Positions 18,075 to 27,395 are shown, counted from the stretch's first letter. The stretch is DNA of 64,000 nucleotides from Chitinophaga alhagiae (GCF_003568665.1 NZ_QXMH01000002.1:620001-684000); one strand, 5' to 3'. Translations and numbers: made by a program. Notes: a model not told the origin generated them from the sequence alone.

Positions 18075-20198
18075 ATGCGGATGAAACTGAAAGTGATAAT
18101 ACCGGTCATGCTGATCAGCATCTCTGCCGGTATATTTGCATTTGCAAAGATAGGCGGTAAAGAAGACCCCCCCGGCAGGTATGAGGCCATTATCACCCTG
18201 GTAGGGCAGATACTCAAAGAAGGGCACTACCAGCCCAAGCCGATAGATGACAAATTCTCGAAGGAAGTATTTGCCAAATATCTGCGCAGCCTGGACGGCG
18301 AAAAGAAATTTTTCCTGAAAAGCGATATTGAGGCCCTGCGGACGTACGAAACACATGTGGACGACGAGCTGAACGGCGCCCCGCTTGACCTGTTCAACAA
18401 GACCAATGAAGTGATCCGCAAACGGGTAGTGGAAGTGGCCGCTGTTTACCCCGTCATCCTGGAGAAGCCGTTCGATTTCAACCAGAAGGAAACGGTGGTG
18501 ATAGATCCCGAGTCTATGGACTGGCCGGCAGACAATGCCGGCCGTACAGAGGCCTGGCGCAAATCTCTCAAGTTCCGTACCCTGGAAAAATACGCGGAGC
18601 TGATAGAGCAGCGCGAGAAGGAGAAGAACGGCAAAACAGACGCGGCGCTGGAAGCGGAAGCCCGGCAAAAGGTGAAAAAGATCTATGACAAGTACTTTGA
18701 CCGCCTGAAAAACCGCATGAAAGACGATGACCGTTTCTCCATGTACGTCAATGCCATCACCACCACGATGGACCCCCATACGGACTATATGCCGCCCATC
18801 GAGAAACGCTCTTTCCAGGAGCAGATGAGCGGGCGTTTTTACGGCATCGGCGCCCAGCTGCGGGAAGATGAAGGGCGTATCAAGATCGTGAGCATCGTGA
18901 CCGGCAGCCCCAGCTGGAAAAACGGCAAGCTGAAGGCGGACGATGTGATCCTGAAGGTAGATACCACAGACATTGGCGGCTACGCGGTAGATGAGGCCGT
19001 TACCCTTATCCGCGGCCAGAAAGGCACGGAAGTGAAGCTGACGGTGAAAAGCATAGACGGTACCACCAAAACCGTATCCCTCATCCGTGACGAGATCAAG
19101 CTGGACGATACCTTTGCCAAATCTGCCATTATCAGCGGAGAGCACCGCATCGGCTATATTTACCTGCCCGAGTTCTATGCTGACTTTAACGACCGCCAGG
19201 GCGCGTTCTCTTATGACGACGTGGCGGAAGAAATAAAGAAACTGAAAGCGGAAAAAGTGGAAGGCATTATCCTGGACCTCCGCTTCAACGGCGGCGGCTC
19301 GCTGCCTGACGTGATCAAGATGGCCGGGCTGTTTGTGCCGGAAGGCACCATGGTGCAGGTACGCTCCCGCGGGGGAGATACCCAGCAGCAGAAAGACCGG
19401 GATAAAAGCGTGCAGTACGACGGGCCGCTGGCCATTATGGTGAACGAGTTCAGCGCCTCCGCTTCCGAAATTCTGGCGGCGGCCATGCAGGACTACAAGC
19501 GTGCCGTAGTGATCGGCAGCCCCTCCACCTTCGGGAAAGGCACCGTACAGCGCCTGCTTGACCTGGACAATTTTGTGAGGGGTGACCTGGGCGGCAGCCT
19601 CGGCGCCATCAAACTCACTGTACAGAAGTTTTACCGCGCCAGCGGCGGCTCCACGCAGCTGAAAGGTGTAGAATCCGATGTGGTGCTGCCTTCTCCGTAT
19701 TATGAAGTAGGAGAGAAGAAAGACAAGGACGCCCTCAAATGGGACGTGATCCCGAAAGCGGACTTCACGCCCTGGTCAGACCCTGTAGACGTAACCACCC
19801 TGAAGCAGAAGAGCGCCTCCCGCGTGGCCAATAACGAAGCGTTCAAGATCATCAATGAAAATATAGCCACCCTCAAGAAGCTGGACGCGCAGAAGAACTA
19901 CCCGCTAGACCTGGCCTCTTACAAGGCGGACCAGAAGAAGAACGCCGCCGCCCTCAAACGGTACGATGCGGTGAACGACAAGGTGAAAGACATCAATATT
20001 GCCAGCCTGAAGGCAGACCTGACCAAAATGGCGGGAGATACGGTGAAACTGGCCCGCAACAAGGATTGGCTGAAGGCCCGCGTGAAAGACGCTTACCTGA
20101 GTGAAGCGGTGAACGTGATGAACGATCTTATTATGCAGTCTTTCCCGAAGCTGAAGAATAATTATACCGAGGCCAACAGGCCCAAAGAACCGCGCTGA
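18075..20198 (+). CDS. prc: Tail-specific (carboxy-terminal processing) protease, family S41, Prc-like
   Basis: A 707-residue protein. Starts at ATG 18075 or 18081 both precede the export helix (KVIIPVMLISISAGIFAFA); 18075 is listed. A long helical N-terminal domain (about 40-240) is followed by a PDZ domain (about 250-340: FYGIGAQLREDEGRIKIVSI, ADDVILKVD) and the S41 protease core. The nucleophile Ser lies in NEFSASASEILAAAMQDYK and the general-base Lys in STFGKGTVQ. A C-terminal domain (about 560-700) is like that of Escherichia coli Prc. It degrades periplasmic proteins with non-polar C-termini and may trim cell-wall hydrolases. A terminator follows. Confidence 0.93.
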   Translation: MRMKLKVIIPVMLISISAGIFAFAKIGGKEDPPGRYEAIITLVGQILKEGHYQPKPIDDKFSKEVFAKYLRSLDGEKKFFLKSDIEALRTYETHVDDELNGAPLDLFNKTNEVIRKRVVEVAAVYPVILEKPFDFNQKETVVIDPESMDWPADNAGRTEAWRKSLKFRTLEKYAELIEQREKEKNGKTDAALEAEARQKVKKIYDKYFDRLKNRMKDDDRFSMYVNAITTTMDPHTDYMPPIEKRSFQEQMSGRFYGIGAQLREDEGRIKIVSIVTGSPSWKNGKLKADDVILKVDTTDIGGYAVDEAVTLIRGQKGTEVKLTVKSIDGTTKTVSLIRDEIKLDDTFAKSAIISGEHRIGYIYLPEFYADFNDRQGAFSYDDVAEEIKKLKAEKVEGIILDLRFNGGGSLPDVIKMAGLFVPEGTMVQVRSRGGDTQQQKDRDKSVQYDGPLAIMVNEFSASASEILAAAMQDYKRAVVIGSPSTFGKGTVQRLLDLDNFVRGDLGGSLGAIKLTVQKFYRASGGSTQLKGVESDVVLPSPYYEVGEKKDKDALKWDVIPKADFTPWSDPVDVTTLKQKSASRVANNEAFKIINENIATLKKLDAQKNYPLDLASYKADQKKNAAALKRYDAVNDKVKDINIASLKADLTKMAGDTVKLARNKDWLKARVKDAYLSEAVNVMNDLIMQSFPKLKNNYTEANRPKEPR

Positions 20199-20220
20199 TC
20201 AACTGATCGCTCATGATAGA

Positions 20221-20258
20221 AAAGAAGCGGGGAAACAATGTTGTTTCCCCGCTTCTTT
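20221..20258. terminator. Bidirectional terminator between prc and oxyR
   Basis: A near-perfect inverted repeat of 18-base arms (20221-20238 and 20241-20258) with the T-run TTTTT after it. It lies between convergent genes, and its right end touches the oxyR stop codon. Confidence 0.85.
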
Positions 20259-21212
20259 TTATTTCTTTTCCAGCAGAATGTCTACCACTTTCCTGGTTTT
20301 CTTCACTTTCATTTTCTCCGGCACGCTGGCCAGTATTTCTTTCTTGAACGCCTCTATCACGCCTTGTTTGATGAAGTAGCGGTGGGTTACCAGGCTGATC
20401 TCCCGCACGGGCTCCGGCGCCTTGAAAAAGCGCACCATGTTCAGCTGTTTGGCGGAAAGGTCCTGCAGGGAAAGCTCCGGCAAAATGGTGTACCCTTCAT
20501 TCAGCTCCACCATGCGTTTGAGCGTTTCCACGCTGCCGGTATTGTATTCCAGGTTCTTGAACTCGCCGCCGAGGCCAAACTTGTCCTGGCAGATGTTAAG
20601 CACCTGGTTGCGCATGCAATGCCCCTCATTCAGCAGCCAGATGTCTTTGCTGTCAAGGTCTTCCGGCAAAATCACCTTTTTCTCCGCCAGCTTGTGGCTC
20701 TTGGCCGCAAAGATCACGAAGGTCTCATAAAAGAGCGGGTGCTCTTCCAGGTGCGGATTATGCAGGGGCGTGGCCAGCAGCCCGCAGTCCAGCTGCTCCT
20801 GCCGCAGCAGTTGAATGATCTGCTCCGTGGAGTACTCCCATACTTCCAGCTTCACCTTGGGGTATTTTTTCATGAAGGCCGTGAGCACGCGGGGCAGCAG
20901 GTAGGGCGCCAGCGTGGGTATGATGCCTACTTTGAGGGTGCCCTGTATCTCCTTTTTCTGGTCTGCGATGATCTCCCGGATGCGCGCATTTTCCTTGAGA
21001 ATGATGCGGGCCTGCGTAATAACGGCGGTGCCTATTTCAGTAGGCACTACCGGCAGTTTGCTGCGGTCGAATATTTTTACGCCCAGCTCGTCTTCCAGCT
21101 TCTGGATCTGCATGCTGAGCGTGGGCTGCGTTACGAAACACTTATCTGCGGCGGTCACGAAGCTGCGGTAGGTGTCTACCGCCACTACGTATTCGAGTTG
21201 TACGGTGGTCAT
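20259..21212 (-). CDS. oxyR: LysR-type hydrogen-peroxide sensor OxyR
   Basis: A 317-residue regulator. The N-terminal helix-turn-helix (about 1-60) reads FVTAADKCFVTQPTLSMQIQ, typical of LysR proteins. The effector domain holds two cysteines in GHCMRNQVLNICQ at positions 199 and 208, the same numbers and 8-residue spacing as the disulphide pair of Escherichia coli OxyR. This supports peroxide sensing by disulphide formation. Targets are usually catalase, peroxiredoxins and Dps; none is adjacent here. The gene is monocistronic. Confidence 0.93.
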   Translation of the reverse strand: MTTVQLEYVVAVDTYRSFVTAADKCFVTQPTLSMQIQKLEDELGVKIFDRSKLPVVPTEIGTAVITQARIILKENARIREIIADQKKEIQGTLKVGIIPTLAPYLLPRVLTAFMKKYPKVKLEVWEYSTEQIIQLLRQEQLDCGLLATPLHNPHLEEHPLFYETFVIFAAKSHKLAEKKVILPEDLDSKDIWLLNEGHCMRNQVLNICQDKFGLGGEFKNLEYNTGSVETLKRMVELNEGYTILPELSLQDLSAKQLNMVRFFKAPEPVREISLVTHRYFIKQGVIEAFKKEILASVPEKMKVKKTRKVVDILLEKK

Positions 21213-21361
21213 TATTCCGGATTACGAATTAAAGGAAGTACGAAATTAGGGGAAATGAAGGGATAAATGGTAACAGGCGGATGACTGGTCGGGGGCTATT
21301 CGGGTTTTTCTATCCCCGGCGCCGCAAGATCGTATGCCGGGGCACTTTAGGAGCGCCGGCC

Positions 21362-22186
21362 TCAGAACTTCAGGGTAAAGTGCTGCTTCACCTTGAAATC
21401 GGGGCTGATGAACACCAGGCCTATGAAAAAGAGGTCTATGGTCAGGGTCACCGCCGGGTGTGCCTGAATGGTGGCCCAGGCGTTTTCCATGCCTTCCGTC
21501 CAGTGAATGTCATCAAAAATAAGCAGGGAGGAATGTTTCATTTTCGGCAGGCAATCCAGGAAATATTGCACCGTGGGGCCTTCGCGGTGGTTGCCGTCTA
21601 TATACACCATGTCAGGCGCGGGGATGGCGGCCAGCACTTTTGCCAGCTCCGTATCAAAATTGCCGATGTACTGGTGAACGTTTTGCAGCCCCAGGCTGTC
21701 AAAATTGGCCCTGGCCCGGGCGGCAATGTTGGGGCAGCCTTCAATGGTATGTACCGTGGCGCCCGCGGTGGCCATATAGGCGGTAGAAAGGCCCATGGAG
21801 GTGCCCAGTTCCAGCACCGTGCCCGCGTTCAGGTGTTTGACCAGCCGGTAGAAGAGCTGCCCGTATTTGGCCGGTTTGGCGGCATGGCGCACTATATCGC
21901 GTATTTTGCGGGTATTGGTGGCGCCCATGAGGGAACCGGCGCCCAGGTCTGTTACTTCGATCACGTCAGCGCTGGCCAGCAGGCGGGTACGCAGGGCTTC
22001 CACGGCATCATACGCCGGCAGGTGGCCCCGGTGGTTCAGCACCTCCTCCAACAGGGTGTACACAAAGGGAGAATGCACATCGTGCCGGTTGCCGGCCCTG
22101 AAATAATACCGGATGTATTTTTTTGCCAATGCCGCCTGGTGCCGTAAACTCACTGCTAATAGATTTTTGCCTTGATCAATCCCCAT
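21362..22186 (-). CDS. Class I SAM-dependent methyltransferase, O-methyltransferase-like
   Basis: A 274-residue protein. A basic helix at the N-terminus (AALAKKYIRYYF) is followed by NRHDVHSPFVYTLL, then the Rossmann methyltransferase fold: motif I VLELGTSMGLSTAYMA (SAM binding), the IEGC acidic residue of strand 2, and DMVYIDGNHREGPT for motif IV. It resembles family-24 O-methyltransferases. The substrate is unknown. Its ATG lies 31 bases inside the end of the GT2 gene upstream, so the two are translationally coupled; modification of a membrane-linked glycan or lipid is possible but is inference. Confidence 0.8.
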   Translation of the reverse strand: MGIDQGKNLLAVSLRHQAALAKKYIRYYFRAGNRHDVHSPFVYTLLEEVLNHRGHLPAYDAVEALRTRLLASADVIEVTDLGAGSLMGATNTRKIRDIVRHAAKPAKYGQLFYRLVKHLNAGTVLELGTSMGLSTAYMATAGATVHTIEGCPNIAARARANFDSLGLQNVHQYIGNFDTELAKVLAAIPAPDMVYIDGNHREGPTVQYFLDCLPKMKHSSLLIFDDIHWTEGMENAWATIQAHPAVTLTIDLFFIGLVFISPDFKVKQHFTLKF

Positions 22187-22893
22187 TTATGCAGCCGGTG
22201 CTGCAAAGACACCCGCAGCACGCCCAGCCCGTAAATGCTGCTCCGTTTGAAGTTGATGCTGGAGGCCTCTTCAAAATATTTGGTAGGGCAGGTCACTTCG
22301 GCAATTTCAAAGCCTTTCATGAACACCTGGGATACCATTTCGTTGTCGAAAATAAAATCATCGCTATTGGCCATAAAATCAATGCTCCGGAGCACTTCCG
22401 CTGAAAATGCCCGGTAACCGGTATGGTATTCGCTCAGTTTCTGGCCAATGAGAATATTCTGGGTGAGGGTCAGGAAACGGTTGAAAATATATTTATACAA
22501 CGGCATGCCGCCTTTCAGCGCGCCTTTGCCCAGGATGCGGGAGCCGAATACGGCGGGGTACACGTCGTTGGCAATGATACTGCTCATGGCCACGATCAGT
22601 TTGGGGGTATATTGGTAATCCGGGTGTACCATAATGACAATGTCCGCTCCCAGCTCCAGCGCCTTGTTGTAGCAGGATTTCTGGTTGCCGCCGTAGCCCT
22701 TGTTGGCATCGTGCCGTATAATGTGCTGAATGCCAAGCTGCCTGGCCACGCCAATGGTATCATCTTTACTGGCATCGTCTACCAGCACCACTTCATCCAC
22801 CACGTCCATCGGTATTTCAAGGAAGGTTTTTTCAAGTGTTAAAGCGGCGTTGTAGGCAGGCAGTACCACCACCACCTTTTTGTTGTTCAGCAT
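22156..22893 (-). CDS. Family 2 glycosyltransferase, polyprenol-phosphate-mannose-synthase-like
   Basis: A 245-residue GT-A enzyme without membrane helices. The N-terminus VVVVLPAYNAALTLEKT is the UDP/GDP-sugar strand. VDEVVLVDDASKDDT is followed by the DxD-like HPDYQYTP motif, and EYHTGYRAFSAEVL is typical of DPM1/DpgS-like enzymes. It probably moves a sugar from a nucleotide donor to a polyprenyl phosphate at the inner membrane face. It overlaps the methyltransferase gene that follows. A TACCTTTG promoter lies about 23 bases upstream of its ATG. Confidence 0.85.
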   Translation of the reverse strand: MLNNKKVVVVLPAYNAALTLEKTFLEIPMDVVDEVVLVDDASKDDTIGVARQLGIQHIIRHDANKGYGGNQKSCYNKALELGADIVIMVHPDYQYTPKLIVAMSSIIANDVYPAVFGSRILGKGALKGGMPLYKYIFNRFLTLTQNILIGQKLSEYHTGYRAFSAEVLRSIDFMANSDDFIFDNEMVSQVFMKGFEIAEVTCPTKYFEEASSINFKRSSIYGLGVLRVSLQHRLHKWGLIKAKIY

Positions 22894-22915
22894 GAAACAA
22901 GGGCAATTTAGGCTG

Positions 22916-22923
22916 CAAAGGTA
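22916..22923 (-). promoter_or_regulatory. -7 element of the GT2/methyltransferase operon
   Basis: The minus strand reads TACCTTTG, matching TAnnTTTG, 22 bases before the GT2 ATG. Confidence 0.45.
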
Positions 22924-22987
22924 TAAAAAAGTATAATGCGTGAGTACCCTTTTACGATTCTTATGATTATGCAGTAGAATTAATCAT

Positions 22988-22995
22988 TATCTTTG
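22988..22995 (+). promoter_or_regulatory. -7 element of the unknown helical envelope protein gene
   Basis: TATCTTTG matches TAnnTTTG and lies 69 bases before the ATG at 23065, divergent from the GT2 promoter. Confidence 0.45.
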
Positions 22996-23064
22996 TTCCT
23001 TGGGAATTTTTTGGCATTATATTTTCTTAAGGTTTTCTTAACATAAAAAAAAGGACATTCAAGC

Positions 23065-24321
23065 ATGCTCAAGCTAATCAGATGGATGATGCCATTGTGG
23101 ATGACAGGATTTGTGACACTGACTGCCTTTGCGCAGGACCCGGAGACTAAACCCCCGCAGCAGCCCCCGCTGCCGCAGGACATGAAGCCCGGACAGGTAC
23201 GCACGGCAGACACCACTATCAAGAAGATCCTGGACGAACTGCAGAAAGTGGCTGACAGTGACCGGCAGAACGCAAAGAACATTGAAGAGCTTTCCCGCGG
23301 CCGGGACCTGGACAATAGCGCGAAGTACGACCTCATTAAGAACAACCTGATTTACGCGTCAGAAACCTACTATCTGCTGAACAAAAAGATCATTGACCTT
23401 AAATCCCGGACCACTACCAGCAACCTGGACGTGTTCATTACCTCGCTCAACAACCCGGAAAGCAAGGAACTGGGCTTTTCCCTGAGTGACAGGGTGGTGG
23501 AGCTGGTGGAAAAGATCATCCTCAAAGGAAAATCAGACAAGAACGAAAGGAACTCCAAGCTGGTGGAATCTACCAAATCCATCATCAACAGCCCTATTTT
23601 CAAGAGCTTTACCTCGCTTACGCCGCCCCTGGCCATTGCCAGCTCTGTGATGAACTTCCTGCACAGCGTAAGCCAGAGCAATAAAGCCATTAACCACAAG
23701 CTGCTGCAGGAGTTTGAAAAGGAACTGAACAAATACGTGATCTATTATACCGCCCTGAACGATGCCAACCAGAAGTTCGAGTTCGGGCTGAACTTTAACA
23801 AAGACCAGCTTTCCCTGCTGCAGGACAATATGTACGATCACCTGGCCTTTACCGCCAACGTGCTCAAAATGCCGCTGCCGGCCCGGGGTAACAAAACCAT
23901 TGCAGAGTCGCTGAACGAATACTTTTTTGATTTCAGGAAAGAAAAGGTGATAGACTTCTTCAGCAAAATGGAGGAGAAATACACCGCGGGTAAAAAGATA
24001 GATTATGAGAAGCTGCTGCGCGAGAACCCGAACCTGAAAGAGGCCAACAACCAGCTGGAAGACCTTATTCTGCAAACCAAACGCTTTGAGAACCTGTATA
24101 ATGAGTATTTCAGCCTGCTGGACTCCTATTATACCAAGGTGAACCACTCCCTGCGGCTGGCACAGGATAACGCCCTGGCAGACAAAGGCATTGTAGAGGC
24201 CAAACAGGCGGAGTTCCGCCAGCTGAAAGATGAAGCGGTGAAAGAGATACAGGCTTCCATCAATATGCGGGAGCTGACCATGAACGTGGAAAAAGTGAAA
24301 TACCGGTACAGGATATTTTAG
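23065..24321 (+). CDS. Unknown exported, mainly helical protein
   Basis: A 418-residue protein not recognised as any family. A signal peptide with cut near AFAQ (residue 24) is followed by a Pro-rich tail, then by long charged helices with heptad-like spacing (about 50-110, 130-170 and 290-400). A hydrophobic helix at about 180-200 (SLTPPLAIASSVMNFLHSV) is the only other non-polar stretch. There are no cysteines after the signal peptide and no catalytic motif. It could be a periplasmic scaffold or coiled-coil protein. It is transcribed alone, has its own promoter, and ends in a terminator. Confidence 0.7.
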   Translation: MLKLIRWMMPLWMTGFVTLTAFAQDPETKPPQQPPLPQDMKPGQVRTADTTIKKILDELQKVADSDRQNAKNIEELSRGRDLDNSAKYDLIKNNLIYASETYYLLNKKIIDLKSRTTTSNLDVFITSLNNPESKELGFSLSDRVVELVEKIILKGKSDKNERNSKLVESTKSIINSPIFKSFTSLTPPLAIASSVMNFLHSVSQSNKAINHKLLQEFEKELNKYVIYYTALNDANQKFEFGLNFNKDQLSLLQDNMYDHLAFTANVLKMPLPARGNKTIAESLNEYFFDFRKEKVIDFFSKMEEKYTAGKKIDYEKLLRENPNLKEANNQLEDLILQTKRFENLYNEYFSLLDSYYTKVNHSLRLAQDNALADKGIVEAKQAEFRQLKDEAVKEIQASINMRELTMNVEKVKYRYRIF

Positions 24322-24343
24322 TCCGTTAAATAAACTGGAAACA

Positions 24344-24385
24344 ACGGGTTACGGGAAGGCAAAGGCCTGAGCGTAGCCCGTTTTT
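24344..24385. terminator. Terminator between the unknown envelope gene and the mrp operon
   Basis: Arms ACGGGTTACG and CGTAGCCCGT (one G-U) enclose a loop of about 18 bases and are followed by five T residues. It is placed between convergent transcripts. Confidence 0.65.
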
Positions 24386-24388
24386 CGT

Positions 24389-24766
24389 TCAGGTCGCTTC
24401 TTCCTCTTTTTTATCCTCGCTGCCCAGGCTGTGCGTCTCTTTGTTATACTGCCCCTCCAGTTCGTCCAGCACGGAGCCTTTCCATAATTTGGTGCCGGTG
24501 AAATAGGAGGCCCTGCCGATCATGTGCCCTGCCACCGGCGCGGTGAGGAACAGGAAGAAGATGATGGCCAGCACTTTGGTGCTGATGGAAATATCCGCAA
24601 AGAACACGGCCGCGGCGGCCAGCAGCAGCCCTATGCCCAGGGTGGCGGCCTTGATGGTAACAGAGAGGCGGAGGTAAAAATCAGGCATGCGCACAATGCC
24701 AATGGCGGCTATCAGTACGGTAATGCAGCCCAGGGTGCAGAGTATCATGATGAGTATATCGCTCAT
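24389..24766 (-). CDS. mnhG: Mrp/Mnh Na+/H+ antiporter subunit G
   Basis: A 125-residue membrane protein with three helices and a charged C-terminal tail. The block IGIVRMPDFYLRLSVTIKAATLGIGLLL is diagnostic of MnhG/PhaG. It is a small subunit of the seven-protein Mrp complex that exchanges sodium (or potassium) for protons across the inner membrane. It is the last gene of the operon; its ATG overlaps the stop of mnhF by four bases (ATGA). Confidence 0.93.
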   Translation of the reverse strand: MSDILIMILCTLGCITVLIAAIGIVRMPDFYLRLSVTIKAATLGIGLLLAAAAVFFADISISTKVLAIIFFLFLTAPVAGHMIGRASYFTGTKLWKGSVLDELEGQYNKETHSLGSEDKKEEEAT

Positions 24767-25035
24767 TTTTCTTCTTTTTTTTCCAGGTAATAAGAAAAGG
24801 CCACTGTGCCCAGGAAGGCGATCAGCGCCAGTATCATGGCATCGTCCAGGAAGGTGGATTGTTTGGTCATAATGCTGTAAATGGTGATAATACCAATACC
24901 GATGGTGATCATCAGATCCAGCGCTATCACCCTGTCTACAATGCTCGGGCCTTTGAAAAAGCGGTAGGCCACCAGTAGAACAGCCAGGCAGAGCATTGGT
25001 AAGATCACGTAAAACAGGTAGTTATTCAGGCTCAT
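24763..25035 (-). CDS. mnhF: Mrp/Mnh antiporter subunit F
   Basis: A 90-residue protein with three membrane helices. The sequence YRFFKGPSIVDRVIALDLMI is the MnhF signature. It is needed for assembly and activity of the Mrp complex. It overlaps mnhE upstream and mnhG downstream by four bases each, indicating translational coupling. Confidence 0.93.
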   Translation of the reverse strand: MSLNNYLFYVILPMLCLAVLLVAYRFFKGPSIVDRVIALDLMITIGIGIITIYSIMTKQSTFLDDAMILALIAFLGTVAFSYYLEKKEEK

Positions 25036-25508
25036 CGTAAAATATCTAGCAATCGTTTTTCCAATCCGCCCTTGATCTGCCGAACAAAGGCGTCTTTATC
25101 CGTGAGGTACATCACATGGATGTACACTACTTTTTTATCGTCGCTCACGTCCAGTATCAGCGTGCCGGGCGTAAGGGAAATAAGGTTGGCGAGAAAGGTG
25201 ATCTCCAGGTCCGTTTTTGCATCCATCGGGTATTGCACAATGCCCGGTTTCATGAAGAACCGGGGAGTGATCACATCGTATGCCACCTGGAAGTTGGCGC
25301 GCAGCATTTCGTACAGAAAAAAGAAAACAAAGCTGATCACCGCCGGTACCCGGCTGAAATAGCGTTTCTGCTCATTGTCTGCCGTTACCAGCCAGAGGGT
25401 TATGTAACTGAGCAGGAAGCCGAACACGAAGTTGGGGAATACCAGCTCCCCGGTAAGCATCACCCAGATGAAGGTGAGCATGATGTTCAGTAATAGTTGT
25501 TTGATCAT
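25032..25508 (-). CDS. mnhE: Mrp/Mnh antiporter subunit E
   Basis: A 158-residue protein. Two or three N-terminal helices (LLLNIMLTFIWVMLTGELVFPNFVFGFLLSYI) are followed by a cytoplasmic domain containing the conserved ANLISLTPGTLILDVSDDKK block. MnhE is structurally important for the assembled antiporter. The gene lies 11 bases after mnhD and overlaps mnhF. Confidence 0.93.
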   Translation of the reverse strand: MIKQLLLNIMLTFIWVMLTGELVFPNFVFGFLLSYITLWLVTADNEQKRYFSRVPAVISFVFFFLYEMLRANFQVAYDVITPRFFMKPGIVQYPMDAKTDLEITFLANLISLTPGTLILDVSDDKKVVYIHVMYLTDKDAFVRQIKGGLEKRLLDILR

Positions 25509-25519
25509 GATCTTCGCTG

Positions 25520-27043
25520 TTACGGTTTAATAATTTCACGGCCCAGCACTGCTTTGATGTAGGGGGCCGTGTCTTTCAGGTCTGCCGCAATTCTTTGAGA
25601 CAGGGTAGCAATGTGTTCCGCGCAGAAGCCGATGTACAGGGACGCAATGGCCAGCATCACCACGGGTATTATCAGCACGGCGCGGTGGTAGCGCTTCATG
25701 GGCGCAAAGTCGTCTTCCGTGGCGGCTTCTTCCGCCGGCCGGTCTTTCCAGAACACGTCCGCCCACATTTTGGCGATCACGTACAGCGTTACAAAGCTGG
25801 CAATGATCATGGCTACCACCAGGTACCAGGCGTTTGGCGTGGCCAGGCCCTCCTGGAAGAGGTATATTTTGGGCCAGAAGCCGGAAAGGGGCGGAATGCC
25901 CACCAGTGAAAAGAACACAATGGCCATGAGGAAAGACAGCTTCGGGTAGTCCGCGTACAGGCCTCCCAGCTTGTCCATGTTCATGGTGCCGCGTATTTTG
26001 TAAATGATGCCGCTTACCAGGAAGAGATTCGTTTTGACAATGATATCGTGTATCAGGTAAAATATCACCCCGGCCAGCGCGGCCTGCGTATACATGCCCA
26101 GCCCGCCGATGAGGTACCCGATGTGGCAAACGATCAGGTAGGAGAACATCATCCGCATGTTGCGTTTGATAACGGCCCCGAAGGCGCCGGTGAGCAGGGT
26201 AAGGGTGGCTACCGCCATCAGCATGGTGCTGGTAAATTCATCCGGTATAAAAATGAGCGTGAACACCCGCAGCAGCGCATACACACCTACTTTGGTGAGC
26301 AGGCCGCCAAATATGGCGGCTATGGCGGAGGGCGGCGTATGATAAGAGGAGGGCAGCCAGAAGTAAAGCGGGAACACGGCGGATTTGATGCCGAAGCCCA
26401 GGAAGAACAGCAGCCCTGTTACGTTCACGAGGCCACGGTTATCGATCTCCGCCATTTTCAGGGAGAGGTCTGCCATGTTGAGGCTGCCCGTAAGCCCGTA
26501 CAGGATGGCCACGGCGGTGAGGAACATCACGGAAGCCAGCAGGTTGAGCGTTACGTATTTGATGCCCCCTTCTATCTGCGGCTTTTTGCCGCCCAGCGTC
26601 ATCAGCACAAAGGAAGAAATAATGATCACTTCGAACCATACATAGAGGTTGAAGATGTCTCCCGTCAGGAAAGCGCCATTGAGGCCCAGCAGCAGGAAGT
26701 GGAAGATGGGGAAGTAGCCGTATTGTATACGGTGGCGGCTGATGCCTACGGAAGAGAAAATGCAGACGGCCAGGCCCGCCATGCCGGCCAGCAGTACCAT
26801 GGTGCTGCTGAACACGTCAGATACGAAGGTGATGCCGAAGGGCGCCTGCCAGTTGCCCGCCTGCATGGTGAGGTAACCGGTGCGCCATGTTTTGATGAAC
26901 AACCCGATGCTGAGGCCCAGCACCAGTAAACTTCCCAATACGCTGATGTACCGCTGTATCTGCACTTTTCTCCAGAAAAAGATCAGCAGCACGGCAATGG
27001 CCAGATGGGCAATGATCGGTAAAATGATGTAGTTATCTGTCAT
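25520..27043 (-). CDS. mnhD: Mrp/Mnh antiporter subunit D (NuoM/N-like)
   Basis: A 507-residue integral membrane protein with about 14 helices, homologous to the NuoM/NuoN subunits of complex I. Typical parts are the Glu of helix 5 (LYVWFEVIIISSFVLM), the FFLGFGIKSAVFPLYFWLP helix with its essential Lys, and YHTPPSAIAAIFGGLLTKVGVYALLR. It carries one of the proton channels of the complex. It overlaps mnhC by four bases. Confidence 0.95.
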   Translation of the reverse strand: MTDNYIILPIIAHLAIAVLLIFFWRKVQIQRYISVLGSLLVLGLSIGLFIKTWRTGYLTMQAGNWQAPFGITFVSDVFSSTMVLLAGMAGLAVCIFSSVGISRHRIQYGYFPIFHFLLLGLNGAFLTGDIFNLYVWFEVIIISSFVLMTLGGKKPQIEGGIKYVTLNLLASVMFLTAVAILYGLTGSLNMADLSLKMAEIDNRGLVNVTGLLFFLGFGIKSAVFPLYFWLPSSYHTPPSAIAAIFGGLLTKVGVYALLRVFTLIFIPDEFTSTMLMAVATLTLLTGAFGAVIKRNMRMMFSYLIVCHIGYLIGGLGMYTQAALAGVIFYLIHDIIVKTNLFLVSGIIYKIRGTMNMDKLGGLYADYPKLSFLMAIVFFSLVGIPPLSGFWPKIYLFQEGLATPNAWYLVVAMIIASFVTLYVIAKMWADVFWKDRPAEEAATEDDFAPMKRYHRAVLIIPVVMLAIASLYIGFCAEHIATLSQRIAADLKDTAPYIKAVLGREIIKP

Positions 27044-27393
27044 ATGTCGGTATCGGGTGTATTAAGATCGTTCAGGTCGTCCGTTTGGATCAGCACGTAT
27101 ACTCTTTTCAACAGCACAATGGCAAAAGACTGCAGGCCGAAGCTGATCACAATGGCCGTCAGTATCAGGGATTGCGGGATAGGGTCTGCATACAGGCCGC
27201 TGAGTATTTTTTCACCTTCGCCGATAATGGGCGGTTTGCCTTTGGTGATGCCCCCCAGCAGGAAAATGAGCATGTTGGCGCCGTTGCCCAGCAGGATGAG
27301 CCCTATCAGCAACTTCACCATACTGCGGCGCAGCATCATGTAAATGCCGGTAGCGTACAGTATGCCTATCAATATAATCAGCAATAACTCCAT
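27040..27393 (-). CDS. mnhC: Mrp/Mnh antiporter subunit C (NuoK-like)
   Basis: A 117-residue protein with three helices, homologous to NuoK. The motif LLIGLILLGNGANMLIFLLGG carries the conserved Gly-Asn of the family and the second half ends in DPIPQSLILTAIVISFGLQSF, which is diagnostic for MnhC. It lies two bases after mnhB. Confidence 0.94.
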   Translation of the reverse strand: MELLLIILIGILYATGIYMMLRRSMVKLLIGLILLGNGANMLIFLLGGITKGKPPIIGEGEKILSGLYADPIPQSLILTAIVISFGLQSFAIVLLKRVYVLIQTDDLNDLNTPDTDI

Positions 27394-27395
27394 AC

